Assembly (NCBI GenBank): GCA_900552525.1
Contig: UNSK01000004.1
Span: 1 to 64,000, forward strand
DNA: 64,000 nt
Direction: 5' to 3'
Origin: Candidatus Gastranaerophilales bacterium
Lineage (GTDB): Bacteria > Cyanobacteriota > Vampirovibrionia > Gastranaerophilales > Gastranaerophilaceae
The notes beneath the pieces were generated by a model. That model ran no database searches. It was not told the DNA's origin and saw only the letters and a program-made list of their open reading frames with translations. The position numbers and the translations under genes are program-made. This document shows positions 1 through 7,541 of the stretch, piece after piece. Position 1 is the stretch's first letter. Each line of letters opens with the position of its first letter.

Positions 1-1775
1 CAAGTATGTCCACAAAAATTAGCGCTTATGAGGTAGCAGAAGAAAATGCGAGTATGGGCTTAGATTTAGTTAATACTGCATCAGGAGCTTTAGACCAGAT
101 GTCGGATAAGCTTTCACGTCTTAGAGCTTTACAGGAGCAGGCAAATAACGGAACTTACGGGCCGGACTCAATCAAAGCTATCCGACAGGAAGCAGATGCA
201 ATAGTAGATGAGATTGAGCGTTTGTACAATACTACAGAGTATAACGGCATTAAGCTTTTTGTAGGAACAGAAAAGAATCAGGGAACTGCAGATTTGATTG
301 TTAAAGTTTCACCGAGGGATGTTTCAGCAATGACAGCACTTGCGGATGTTGATGAAGCGGCCCCTCTTACAAGCGGAACTTATTCAATTTCTTCAGCAGA
401 TGAACTTGCAAAACTTGCAAAAATGACCAATGCAGGTTTAATTGGTAAAAATACGGAATTTGTGCTGGCTAATGATATTGATTTATCTGCTTATTCATCA
501 GGTGCGGGCTGGACACCGATAGGAAATAAAACCAATGCGTTTCAGGGTACTTTTGATGGTAACGGCTATATAGTTTCAAATCTTTATATTAATAATCCGA
601 ATGGTGAAGGAGCTTTATTCTGGGGTAATTTTAGTGCCAAAATAAAGAACTTAGGACTTGAGAATATCAATGTTTCTGCAAAAAACGCAACAGGACTTAT
701 TAATGTGGCAAATTCCATTTATAACTGTTATGTTACAGGTGATGTAGAAAGTTTAGAGAAAAACAATGCAGGATGGTCACCTGGTTTAATGGCTCAAAGT
801 GTTAATAATGTTGAATACTGCTATTCAAAAGGCAGCATATACGGATATGATATTGCAGCTGGATTAGTCGGAGTTGTGGAGACTATTTCAAATTCATACT
901 CTACTGCCGATGCAAGTATTGACAGGTGGGCCAGGCAGCCATCGTTTGGAGATGCATCAGGGCTGGTTTCTACGGTTCAAGGTTCTATAGAAAATTGTTT
1001 TGCAACAGGTGATGTTTATGCAGAAGCCAGAGGTTTTGGTGCAGGTCTTGTAAGTCACATGAATGGTCAATTAATGAAAAATTGTTATTCGACCGGAACA
1101 GTTACCAGAGCAAATGTTTATACAGGAAGTCTAGTAGGATATGCCTCAGGTACTACCTTTGAAAACTGCTATGCGTTATCAAATATAACCGGGGGAACTT
1201 CCGGCACAGCAGGAGCTTTTTGTGCCGGCGGAAGTTCTTTAACAGCTGTAAATTCTTTTTATCTTAACAGTTTTGATACTTCTGGCATAGCTGCTTTTGG
1301 ACAGGGCGGCACTGTAACTAACTGCCAGAGCTATAATGGTGGGGTACCTTTTACGGCGGATGATTTAAAACCTCCGGTAGAAGATGATAAAGATTACGCG
1401 GAATTATATTTTCAGGTAGGGACATCAAGTTCTGAATCCTCCCGTGTAAGCTGCAGTATAGCCTTTTCGATGAACGGATTAAATTCTCTGCGAAAAATTG
1501 AGGATAAGGATAACCTTGCAAGAATTGATGAAATGATACGCACTGTTTCTGCCAAGCAAACAGAATTCGGTTCAACCCAGAACAGACTTGAGAGTGCTTT
1601 GGAGGAGATTTCTGTTCAATATGAAAACCTTCTGTCTTCACGTTCTACTTTAAGAGATGCAGACATTGCAGAAGAATCAAGTGCGTATATCAGAAACCAA
1701 ATTTTACAGCAGGCAAGCGCAACCCTTCTGGCTACAGCAAATCAAACTCCATCTATAGCATTGCAATTATTGTAA
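1..1775 (+). CDS. Flagellin with GLUG-repeat insert, 5'-truncated by window edge
   Basis: Secreted subunit of the flagellar filament. The frame is open from base 3. Alignment by eye with the complete flagellin at 37091-38773 shows that roughly the first 65-70 codons lie upstream, so the ATG at 6 is internal. The N-terminal helical part contains LSRLRALQEQANNGTYG and the C-terminal about 115 residues end in ANQTPSIALQLL, both typical flagellin helices. Between them (about residues 120-455 counted from base 6) sits a long insert of roughly seven repeats of the form GLV-x-NCY-x-TG, the GLUG pattern of beta-helix surface proteins. This replaces the usual variable domain. The insert has many Cys residues, which is unusual for flagellin. 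No clear terminator follows. Confidence 0.93.
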   Translation, partial: SMSTKISAYEVAEENASMGLDLVNTASGALDQMSDKLSRLRALQEQANNGTYGPDSIKAIRQEADAIVDEIERLYNTTEYNGIKLFVGTEKNQGTADLIVKVSPRDVSAMTALADVDEAAPLTSGTYSISSADELAKLAKMTNAGLIGKNTEFVLANDIDLSAYSSGAGWTPIGNKTNAFQGTFDGNGYIVSNLYINNPNGEGALFWGNFSAKIKNLGLENINVSAKNATGLINVANSIYNCYVTGDVESLEKNNAGWSPGLMAQSVNNVEYCYSKGSIYGYDIAAGLVGVVETISNSYSTADASIDRWARQPSFGDASGLVSTVQGSIENCFATGDVYAEARGFGAGLVSHMNGQLMKNCYSTGTVTRANVYTGSLVGYASGTTFENCYALSNITGGTSGTAGAFCAGGSSLTAVNSFYLNSFDTSGIAAFGQGGTVTNCQSYNGGVPFTADDLKPPVEDDKDYAELYFQVGTSSSESSRVSCSIAFSMNGLNSLRKIEDKDNLARIDEMIRTVSAKQTEFGSTQNRLESALEEISVQYENLLSSRSTLRDADIAEESSAYIRNQILQQASATLLATANQTPSIALQLL

Positions 1776-1884
1776 TGTTTACAAAACTTAATATTTCTTC
1801 TAAAAATAGCAATTTTTTTTCTCTTCTTGACTTTATATATATATCCAGGATATCAGATAGCATTACATAGTAAAGGAGAAATAT

Positions 1885-2073
1885 ATGGCAAGAGTACTAA
1901 TTTCAATGCCCGAAGAATTTTTAGACAGAATCGATCAAGTAGCAGAAGGTGAAAATAGAACACGTTCTGAGTTAATCAGAGAAGCGCTTAGAAGTTACAT
2001 GTATAAAAGCAGGGTAAAGGCTAATACTATGGCTGGAAAAAATGCAGCAATTTTAGAAGCTCTATTGGATTAG
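1885..2073 (+). CDS. Ribbon-helix-helix DNA-binding protein (CopG type)
   Basis: A 62-residue protein with the RHH fold: N-terminal strand RVLISMPEEFLDRID, then helices NRTRSELIREALRSYM. CopG/MetJ-type proteins bind DNA as dimers and act as autoregulators or antitoxins. No toxin gene is adjacent, so a free-standing regulator is likely. Start chosen because AAAGGAGA lies 8 bases upstream. A possible promoter is TTGACT at 1827-1832 with TATCAG at 1851-1856. Its target cannot be told from sequence. Confidence 0.85.
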   Translation: MARVLISMPEEFLDRIDQVAEGENRTRSELIREALRSYMYKSRVKANTMAGKNAAILEALLD

Positions 2074-2156
2074 AAGAAGCGAACGGGTAGTTACAAAATA
2101 CATTTGGTTTGTATTTACCCCCGGAAAAAGGAAAAGGGAAAATTTAGGAAAATAAG

Positions 2157-2180
2157 ACACCGCTCAATGCAGCGGTGTTT
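2157..2180. terminator. Bidirectional intrinsic terminator
   Basis: Perfect 8-bp stem ACACCGCT (2157-2164) and AGCGGTGT (2171-2178), six-base loop, T-rich on the plus side. It lies between the plus-strand RHH gene and the converging acetolactate synthase gene. Confidence 0.8.
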
Positions 2181-2182
2181 CT

Positions 2183-3793
2183 TTATATGTTTTCAAAAGA
2201 GTCAATCACTATGTCGACTATTGCAGTACCTTGATGTCTTATTGCTTTTTCCAGTGCTGGAATTAATTCTTCTTTTGTTCTTACGCGGACTGCAAACAGG
2301 TCATAAGCTTCTGCAATTTTTGTGAAATCAGGATTTGTCATTTCAACTTGGCAGCAGTTATTATAAAATTTCTCCTGCATCTGCCGGACCATACCGAGAT
2401 AGCTGTTATTCATAATAATTATTTTTACAGGAATATGGTGTTCTCTACAGGTAGCAAGTTCTTGCAGATTCATCTGGAATGAGCCGTCGCCTGTAATATT
2501 TAAAACGAGGTTTTCAGGCTTTGCCAGATAAGCTCCTATTGCCGCAGGCAGACCGAAACCCATTGTCCCGAGCCCTCCGGAGGTTATAAATTTTCTGGGC
2601 TTATTGAAATTAAAAAACTCGGCAGTAAGCATTTGATGCTGTCCGACATCGGTAACAACAACCGGTTCATAGTAACGGGTATATTCTGAAAGAGTTTCCA
2701 GTACGTATGAAGATTGGAGAAAATTTGATTTTTTTTCTAATGGTATAATGTTTTCTTTTAGCACATCGACTTCCATGCGCCATTTTTCTTGAGGCACAAA
2801 CAATTTTTTATTCTCAAGACATTGTTCGATAAAACATTTTACATCTGCTGTAATATTTAGTTCTGACATTCCTGAATTCCGGCAGATATTAATAGAAACT
2901 ACTTTGCGATTTTTAGTGAAATCATTATTCTTGCATGTTGAGCGGTCAGAGAAGGCGGTACCGAGTGCAATTAATAAATCGCATTGTTTAAGTGCTTCAT
3001 TTGCAGGCTCAACTCCATTTAATCCAATCATACCAAGGTACAAATTATTTTCTGATGGATAAATTCCAATACCCATTAGAGTTGAAACAACAGGTATTTG
3101 TAAAACCGAAACAAATTGTTCAATTTCTGCAGAAGCGTCAATACAGCCTCCGCCGATTAGTATAAGCGGTCTTTTAGAAGCATTAAGAAGGTTTGTAAAT
3201 TCCTTTAATTCTACAGAGAAATCTTTTTTAGATATTTTTGCTGCCGGAATTGAAGCTCTGTTTTCATTTCTGTATTCATCTTCAAGAATATTTCTTGGCA
3301 GTATTACAACGACAGGGCCTTTTACTCCTGTAGAAGCTTCTTTGAATGCCTCTTGTATAATTTGTGCAATATCATCCTGAGGATTAAGTTTGAATGTTTT
3401 TTTGCAGCAGGAACCTGCAATTGCCTGAATATCTACTGATTGAAAAATTTTACCTTTTTTATCAGCCCCTGCAACATCACCTGCAAGAATAACAAGCGGA
3501 GTTGAATCAGCATATGCATTTGCAATTCCGGTGATTGTATTTGTAAATCCCGGGCCTGAGGTTACAAGGACAACTCCTGTTTTTCCGCTGGCGCGGGCAT
3601 AGCCTTCTGCAGCATGTACGGCAGCCTGTTCGTGCCTGACAAGATAATGTTTAATCGTATCGGCTTTAGAAAGTTCATTATAAATACTTAAAACAGAGGC
3701 TCCAGGGTATCCGAAAATACTGTCGACACCAAGAGAACTTAGTGTCTTTACCAGAACAGATGCAGATGTTTTAATTTGTAATAGGTTTGTCAT
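2183..3793 (-). CDS. ilvB: Acetolactate synthase large subunit
   Basis: ThDP-dependent enzyme that condenses two pyruvates (or pyruvate and 2-oxobutyrate), the first step of branched-chain amino acid synthesis. About 536 residues, normal for the family. The N-terminal Pyr domain carries the catalytic Glu in VRHEQAAVHAAEG (about residue 55). The C-terminal PP domain has the ThDP/Mg motif GDGSFQMNLQEL followed by NNSYLGMVRQ. I start at ATG 3793; a longer TTG-initiated version from 3814 would begin inside a TATAAT box (3808-3803) that looks like its promoter. No ilvN small subunit is adjacent, so that subunit would be elsewhere or absent. A catabolic AlsS cannot be fully excluded. Confidence 0.92.
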   Translation of the reverse strand: MTNLLQIKTSASVLVKTLSSLGVDSIFGYPGASVLSIYNELSKADTIKHYLVRHEQAAVHAAEGYARASGKTGVVLVTSGPGFTNTITGIANAYADSTPLVILAGDVAGADKKGKIFQSVDIQAIAGSCCKKTFKLNPQDDIAQIIQEAFKEASTGVKGPVVVILPRNILEDEYRNENRASIPAAKISKKDFSVELKEFTNLLNASKRPLILIGGGCIDASAEIEQFVSVLQIPVVSTLMGIGIYPSENNLYLGMIGLNGVEPANEALKQCDLLIALGTAFSDRSTCKNNDFTKNRKVVSINICRNSGMSELNITADVKCFIEQCLENKKLFVPQEKWRMEVDVLKENIIPLEKKSNFLQSSYVLETLSEYTRYYEPVVVTDVGQHQMLTAEFFNFNKPRKFITSGGLGTMGFGLPAAIGAYLAKPENLVLNITGDGSFQMNLQELATCREHHIPVKIIIMNNSYLGMVRQMQEKFYNNCCQVEMTNPDFTKIAEAYDLFAVRVRTKEELIPALEKAIRHQGTAIVDIVIDSFENI

Positions 3794-3904
3794 TGCATTG
3801 ATATTATACACCAAAAATTAAAAGCTTGATTTATATTTTTGTTTAAAGTAAAATTATCATGCATTAGCTGATACAAAGTATTGGATAGTGTGTTGACAAT
3901 CAAT

Positions 3905-3985
3905 CGGGATGTAGCGCAGTTTGACTCTGCCGACGAGAACGATTAAGTATCGTTCGAGGAGAGGTAGCACCGAAGGTGCGCTACA
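3905..3985 (+). other. Structured tRNA-Pro-like fragment
   Basis: Bases 3905-3923 duplicate the first 19 bases of the tRNA-Pro gene at 4003 exactly, but the rest of a tRNA is missing. Instead the segment folds into its own shape: a 9-bp closing stem TGTAGCGCA (3910-3918) with TGCGCTACA (3977-3985), an inner perfect 7-bp hairpin GAACGAT/ATCGTTC (3937-3955) with loop TAAGT, and a GCACC-GAA-GGTGC hairpin. It may be a relic of recombination at the tRNA or a small structured RNA. TTGACA lies upstream at 3893-3898; TACAAT at 3982-3987 could be the -10 of the tRNA itself. Confidence 0.45.
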
Positions 3986-4002
3986 ATAAGAAAAATCAAG
4001 AC

Positions 4003-4079
4003 CGGGATGTAGCGCAGTTTGGTAGCGCACCTCGCTTGGGACGAGGGGGTCGCACGTTCGAATCGTGTCATCCCGACCA
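4003..4079 (+). tRNA. tRNA-Pro (anticodon UGG)
   Basis: A 77-nt cloverleaf. Acceptor arms CGGGATG and CATCCCG, anticodon arm CCTCG-CTTGGGA-CGAGG giving anticodon TGG, T arm GTTCGAATC, discriminator A and an encoded CCA at 4077-4079. It is the integration target of the adjacent element: its 3' part is repeated at 25737-25791 and the gene was kept intact. Confidence 0.95.
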
Positions 4080-4085
4080 TTTAAA
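4031..4085 (+). repeat. attL: left copy of 55-bp direct repeat
   Basis: Bases 4031-4085 (from the anticodon arm to just past the tRNA 3' end) are identical to 25737-25791, same orientation. This is the expected product of tyrosine-integrase insertion into a tRNA gene. Confidence 0.92.
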
Positions 4086-4086
4086 C

Positions 4087-4122
4087 AAAAGGCTTTTAGA
4101 GAAATCTCTAAAAGCCTTTTTT
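4087..4122 (+). terminator. Intrinsic terminator after tRNA-Pro
   Basis: Perfect 16-bp stem, AAAAGGCTTTTAGAGA (4087-4102) and its complement (4105-4120), two-base loop, T run. It is supplied by the element and ends the tRNA transcript. The original chromosomal terminator is probably the one at 25795. Confidence 0.88.
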
Positions 4123-4128
4123 ATTGCA

Positions 4129-4149
4129 ATTATGTAATTATTATGTAAT
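4129..4149 (+). repeat. Left copy of 21-bp end repeat
   Basis: ATTATGTAAT-T-ATTATGTAAT, a tandem of a 10-mer, is found identically at 25601-25621 near the other end. Candidate arm-type integrase binding site. Confidence 0.6.
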
Positions 4150-4178
4150 ACCTTTTTATTTCGTTCAAGTACGCTTAT

Positions 4179-4634
4179 TTACTCAAAAATTTTCCTTTTA
4201 ATTAAAGATTCAGTAGGATTTTTTCCTAGTGCAAGGTCTATACTAACTAAAATATTAGCAGCTAAGTCATTCGGAGCACCATAGGCTCTAAGTGCATCTA
4301 CAAGCATATCACAAGGTTTTTTAATACTTGGGTCTTCTTGCACGATTTCACCAAAGATTGTTCTAATGAAATCGTGATTAGAAATATTTAATGTCTTGGC
4401 TAACGCAACCAAAGTGTACAAGTTGGGAATTTTTTCTTTTCCATTCTCCAAGTCTGATATAGCACCAGAACTTACACCACTTCTTTGTGAAACATCTTGA
4501 ATTCTAAGATTTTGCTCATTTCTAGCTTGTTTAACCAAATTTCCAAAATTTTTAATTATATCCTTAACGTCATTTTGCATTTCTTTTATTTTAGGGTTAT
4601 TTTCTAATTTGCTTTCATCGTTGAATTTTCTCAT
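4179..4634 (-). CDS. XRE-family repressor of the element
   Basis: A 151-residue regulator with a central helix-turn-helix (about residues 33-90): LVKQARNEQNLRIQDVSQRS, then GVSSGAISDLENGKEKIPN. The C-terminal 60 residues (LVDALRAYGAPNDLAANILV) are of unknown role, probably dimerisation. Start supported by AAAGGAGG 7 bases upstream. It is divergent from the excisionase/integrase genes, with half-sites TTCNNTCAA between them and a perfect 12-bp-arm palindrome over the integrase-operon start. By analogy with phage and ICE modules it keeps excision off, but that role is inferred. Confidence 0.85.
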   Translation of the reverse strand: MRKFNDESKLENNPKIKEMQNDVKDIIKNFGNLVKQARNEQNLRIQDVSQRSGVSSGAISDLENGKEKIPNLYTLVALAKTLNISNHDFIRTIFGEIVQEDPSIKKPCDMLVDALRAYGAPNDLAANILVSIDLALGKNPTESLIKRKIFE

Positions 4635-4684
4635 ATATGCCTCCTTTATTAAATATACAGCAGTTTATTCATTTTAGCAAAAAT

Positions 4685-4796
4685 TTCACTCAAATGTTAA
4701 TATATGTAACAATATTTCAGTGAAATTTTCGTTCAAAGGTTGACACGAGATTTAAAGTGGTGTAATATGCTCTTGAATGAAATCTTCATTCAAGAG
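4685..4796. promoter_or_regulatory. Operator cluster between repressor and excisionase
   Basis: Palindrome CTCTTGAATGAA (4770-4781), ATC, and its exact complement (4785-4796) lies just downstream of the xis -10 box. Further copies of its half-site TTCNNTCAA occur at 4685-4693 (TTCACTCAA) and 4728-4736 (TTCGTTCAA, next to the -35 box). Four half-sites in a divergent control region fit cooperative binding by the XRE repressor at 4179-4634. Confidence 0.65.
4740..4768 (+). promoter_or_regulatory. Promoter of the xis-int operon
   Basis: Consensus -35 TTGACA (4740-4745), 17-bp spacer, -10 TAATAT (4763-4768). The palindromic operator starts two bases after the -10 box, where bound repressor would block transcription. 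Confidence 0.8.
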
Positions 4797-4816
4797 TATA
4801 ACAAGGAGTGAAAACT

Positions 4817-4996
4817 ATGAAAATTCTTACAGCAAGTGAAGCCGCAAAACTTTTGAGAACAGATGTCAGAACACTCCAGAAGCAAGCACAAAAAGGAAAT
4901 TATCCTGCAAATGTTTGTGGAAGAGTCGGAAGAAAATACCTGTTTGATGAAGAGGCTCTAATGGAATTTGTTTTTTCAAAAAAAGTAGTTGCATAA
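4817..4996 (+). CDS. Excisionase-type helix-turn-helix protein
   Basis: A 59-residue protein of the small MerR-like excisionase group: ILTASEAAKLLRTDVRTLQK followed by a wing (GRVGRKYLFDEEALMEFV). Such proteins bend att DNA and steer integrase towards excision. The ATG at 4817 is chosen over the GTG at 4808 because AAGGAG (4803-4808) is then 8 bases away. It is 56 bp upstream of the integrase gene and shares the repressor-controlled promoter. Confidence 0.85.
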   Translation: MKILTASEAAKLLRTDVRTLQKQAQKGNYPANVCGRVGRKYLFDEEALMEFVFSKKVVA

Positions 4997-5052
4997 ATAT
5001 GCAACGCAAATTGTACCTTAACAACTGAATAAAACCCGAAAGGTGGTAACTG

Positions 5053-6039
5053 ATGAGTGTATTTAAACACGAAAAGGGTTACTACGGCTACAATTTCATG
5101 CATAAAGGCAAACGCTATTGCAGAACTTTTAAGGGGTTAGGCAAGGAAGAAGTTGCTCAACTTGAAATTGTTCATAAATCAGAGTTGATAAAAAACGGCT
5201 ATGACATAACTCAAAAAAAGAGTTACTTTCTAAGTGATTTAATTAAAGACCACAAGGAGTACACTTTGGCACATTATGCAAGACCTGATGAATTTGATTA
5301 TGTTGTAGATACTTTTTATAAGCTTACAGGTGATAAAAATGCAAATGATATAACTGTTTCCGATTTTGAAAAGTATATTAATACAAGGCTTGGATTTGTA
5401 AAGAATTCAAGTATAAATCGTGAAATGGACGTTATCAAACGCATTTTCTCTTTAGCACTTCAAAACAAAAAGATTAGTACAAATCCTTGTGCTGACCTTG
5501 AAAAGTTAAGAATAGAAAATCCCCCCGAAAGATTTCTTACTAAAGAGGAAGAAGCAAAGCTATTGGCTGTATGTAACCCAATGATGAAAGCAATTATCAT
5601 AACTGCAATCCACACAGGCATGAGGCAGAACGAGCTTATAAGCTTAAAATGGGGTGATGTGTTCTTTGATAAAGGGTATTTAATTGCCCTAAATACAAAG
5701 AATAATAAACGTAGAAAAATAACTATGACCAAAACCCTGAAATTAGAACTCAAAAGTATTCCAAAATTAAGTGAATATGTCTTTACTTCGCCTGCAACAA
5801 AGACACGCTATACGGAAGTAAAAAAGTCTTTTGCACGTGCCGTGGAACGTAGTGGTATAGACCATATTAGCTTTCATAAACTAAGACATACAACAGCTTC
5901 AAGGCTATATGAACTAGGTGTGGATATTAAAACAATTCAAAAAATACTCGACCATGCAGATATTAAGACAACTATGGGATATATTCATTCAACAAAGGAC
6001 TATATTTCAGAAGCCATTAATAAACTAGATGAGTATTAG
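5053..6039 (+). CDS. int: Tyrosine integrase of the element
   Basis: A 328-residue site-specific recombinase catalysing integration at and excision from tRNA-Pro. It has an N-terminal arm-binding region (about 1-60), a core-binding SAM-like domain (about 65-165) and a C-terminal catalytic domain with Arg in HTGMRQNELISLKW, H-x-x-R in HKLRHTTASRL, a later His in LDHADIKTT and the nucleophile Tyr in MGYIHS. All active-site residues are present. GGTGG precedes the ATG. Its place beside the intact tRNA, reading away from it, is typical of such elements. Confidence 0.95.
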   Translation: MSVFKHEKGYYGYNFMHKGKRYCRTFKGLGKEEVAQLEIVHKSELIKNGYDITQKKSYFLSDLIKDHKEYTLAHYARPDEFDYVVDTFYKLTGDKNANDITVSDFEKYINTRLGFVKNSSINREMDVIKRIFSLALQNKKISTNPCADLEKLRIENPPERFLTKEEEAKLLAVCNPMMKAIIITAIHTGMRQNELISLKWGDVFFDKGYLIALNTKNNKRRKITMTKTLKLELKSIPKLSEYVFTSPATKTRYTEVKKSFARAVERSGIDHISFHKLRHTTASRLYELGVDIKTIQKILDHADIKTTMGYIHSTKDYISEAINKLDEY

Positions 6040-6095
6040 TATTAAAAACAGCAACATTCATGGTCTGTTGCAGAAAAAATGAAAGGAAACAAGAG

Positions 6096-6446
6096 ATGAC
6101 AAAGTCAATTTCTCCTAAAGACCATATGACTATTACGGTCGAATTACAGGGCAAATTAGCCCAAAAATTAGAAGAATCCTATAAAGAAGGGAATATTCCA
6201 AATCTTGCTTATGTAGCAGGAGGCTTTATCAAAGAACTTTTAGGACTTGATGAAGAAGAAGGTATTAGGGATTTACCCAGAGGAAGCCATCCCATTGAAT
6301 TTGTCAAAAATGGCAACTCTTACAAGATTAAAATTCCTCTAAGTTACAATGCTGAAAAAGAACTTGAAAGTGAAAGTTCAGCAACTATAACGCAATTATT
6401 TGCCAGATACGCTGATAAAATAATGCGAAATGGTTGGGAATATTAG
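6096..6446 (+). CDS. Hypothetical element protein, 116 aa
   Basis: Unrecognised. Begins MTKSISPKDHMTITVELQG and is acidic in the middle (GLDEEEGIRDL). The early strand-then-helix pattern (MTITVELQGKLAQKLEESY) is reminiscent of RHH proteins but not convincing. ATG 6096 is preferred to ATG 6060 because AAAGGAAAC precedes it. A strong terminator follows at once, so it probably ends the integrase transcript. Confidence 0.6.
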   Translation: MTKSISPKDHMTITVELQGKLAQKLEESYKEGNIPNLAYVAGGFIKELLGLDEEEGIRDLPRGSHPIEFVKNGNSYKIKIPLSYNAEKELESESSATITQLFARYADKIMRNGWEY

Positions 6447-6464
6447 TTATCATTGAGGGGGAGC

Positions 6465-6507
6465 AAAGCATGCAAGGACTAAGGGTGGTTTATCTTGCAT
6501 GCTTTTT
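6465..6507 (+). terminator. Intrinsic terminator
   Basis: Twelve-bp stem AAAGCATGCAAG (6465-6476) with CTTGCATGCTTT (6494-6505), 17-base loop, T run to 6507. It separates the integration module from the next operon. Confidence 0.8.
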
Positions 6508-6591
6508 GCTTCTTAAAATATTAAGTCGTACAAATCTTATTTGTCAGACACAAAGATTAAATTATAAAAAGTACATAAAAAGGAGATTAAT

Positions 6592-6954
6592 ATGCGTAAG
6601 CAACTCAAAAAGAATGGTACAGATAGCCGTAGAAGATACAGAGCAACTGTAGGACGTTTTGGAGAAAAATCAAATAATTTTGGCTATTACCAAACCCTAG
6701 AAGAAACAATAATGTTTAAAAACATTATAGATGTTGAAAAAGGCAGGATAATAACCGACCATTTATGGTTTAAAGTTGGCAAGCAGTTTGACCAACTAAA
6801 GCTTAATAAAGGTGATGTCATATCTTTTGATGCTCGTGTGGGTCAATATACTAAGGGCTATTATCCAAATATTAAGGTAGATTACAAGCTTAAAAATATG
6901 AGCAAAATTGTTGTAGAAAAACGAACTGGAGGCAAAACAAATGAACTTGATTAA
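6592..6954 (+). CDS. Hypothetical element protein, 120 aa
   Basis: Very basic N-terminus (MRKQLKKNGTDSRRRYRATV), then a beta-rich part (RIITDHLWFKVGKQFDQL, KGDVISFDARVGQY, NIKVDYKLKNMSKIVVEK). The beta-rich half suggests a small OB- or SH3-like nucleic-acid-binding fold; I cannot name a family. AAAAGGAG precedes the ATG. It overlaps the next gene by 14 bp, so the two are translationally coupled. The 90-residue protein at 16829 has a similar composition but no clear homology. Confidence 0.65.
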   Translation: MRKQLKKNGTDSRRRYRATVGRFGEKSNNFGYYQTLEETIMFKNIIDVEKGRIITDHLWFKVGKQFDQLKLNKGDVISFDARVGQYTKGYYPNIKVDYKLKNMSKIVVEKRTGGKTNELD

Positions 6955-7336
6955 TTTAATTTTCAAAGATTTAACCACGCAAAGAGTGTTGTTTCATCTT
7001 TCTGACTTTGCTTTTAAAACCCTGAAAGAATATGAAGAAGATGGGTACATAGAGTTGGAAAAATTTGTTGAAGACTCAATAAGAACTTATCTTAACGAAT
7101 ATTCAGGGGCTGTAGAAAAAGGCAGCTTAGATAAGCTGAATCTTGATAAAACACGACCGATATTTTTAAGAATATCTAAAATCCTATTAATAAGGTTGTG
7201 GTGGTGTGCTTTAAAGTTGAAAGCAACTCAATCGGAAATAATTAACGAAGCTCTTTCTTATTCAATGCCACATTTAATTAGTCAGGTAGAAGCAACAGAA
7301 GATTGCAGTATTGAACTGGCTCTAAAAGAAAACTAA
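6941..7336 (+). CDS. Hypothetical element protein, possible double RHH, 131 aa
   Basis: Unrecognised family. Two segments look like RHH helices: ELEKFVEDSIRTYLNEY and KLKATQSEIINEALSYSM, each after a strand-like stretch. This suggests a fused pair of ribbon-helix-helix units, but I cannot be sure. It overlaps the previous gene and is followed 16 bp later by a clear RHH gene, so the operon probably encodes several small DNA-binding proteins. Confidence 0.6.
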   Translation: MNLINLIFKDLTTQRVLFHLSDFAFKTLKEYEEDGYIELEKFVEDSIRTYLNEYSGAVEKGSLDKLNLDKTRPIFLRISKILLIRLWWCALKLKATQSEIINEALSYSMPHLISQVEATEDCSIELALKEN

Positions 7337-7352
7337 AACCAAGAGGAAAGGT

Positions 7353-7541
7353 ATGATTCAAAGAATTACTGTAAGGCTTGATGAAGGATTAACAAACCTC
7401 ATTGCAAGTATTAAAGAAAAAGATATTTATAACCTAAGTGCTTTAACAAGAGAAGCACTTAGGGATAGGTTAATGAGGATATTAATAAACATAGATAATA
7501 GTGGTCAGACAGAGGAGTTAAAGAAAGATGAAAACATTTGA
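7353..7541 (+). CDS. Ribbon-helix-helix protein, 62 aa
   Basis: RHH signature: strand RITVRLDEGLTNLIASIKE, then NLSALTREALRDRLMRI. Probably a DNA-binding regulator, or partition or copy-number protein, of the element. GAGGAAAGG precedes the ATG. Its end overlaps the start of the 440-residue gene (ATG at 7528), tying it to that gene. Confidence 0.8.
   Translation: MIQRITVRLDEGLTNLIASIKEKDIYNLSALTREALRDRLMRILINIDNSGQTEELKKDENI

Noticed and set aside
3794-3814. TTG start extending acetolactate synthase by seven residues
   Set aside because: The extension contains the probable -10 box TATAAT, so it is more likely promoter than coding.
3905-3985. Second functional tRNA-Pro gene
   Set aside because: Only the first 19 bases match; there is no anticodon arm, T arm or 3' acceptor strand.
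6434-6652. Frame of 72 codons between two element genes
   Set aside because: It runs through a strong terminator stem and overlaps the well-supported start at 6592.
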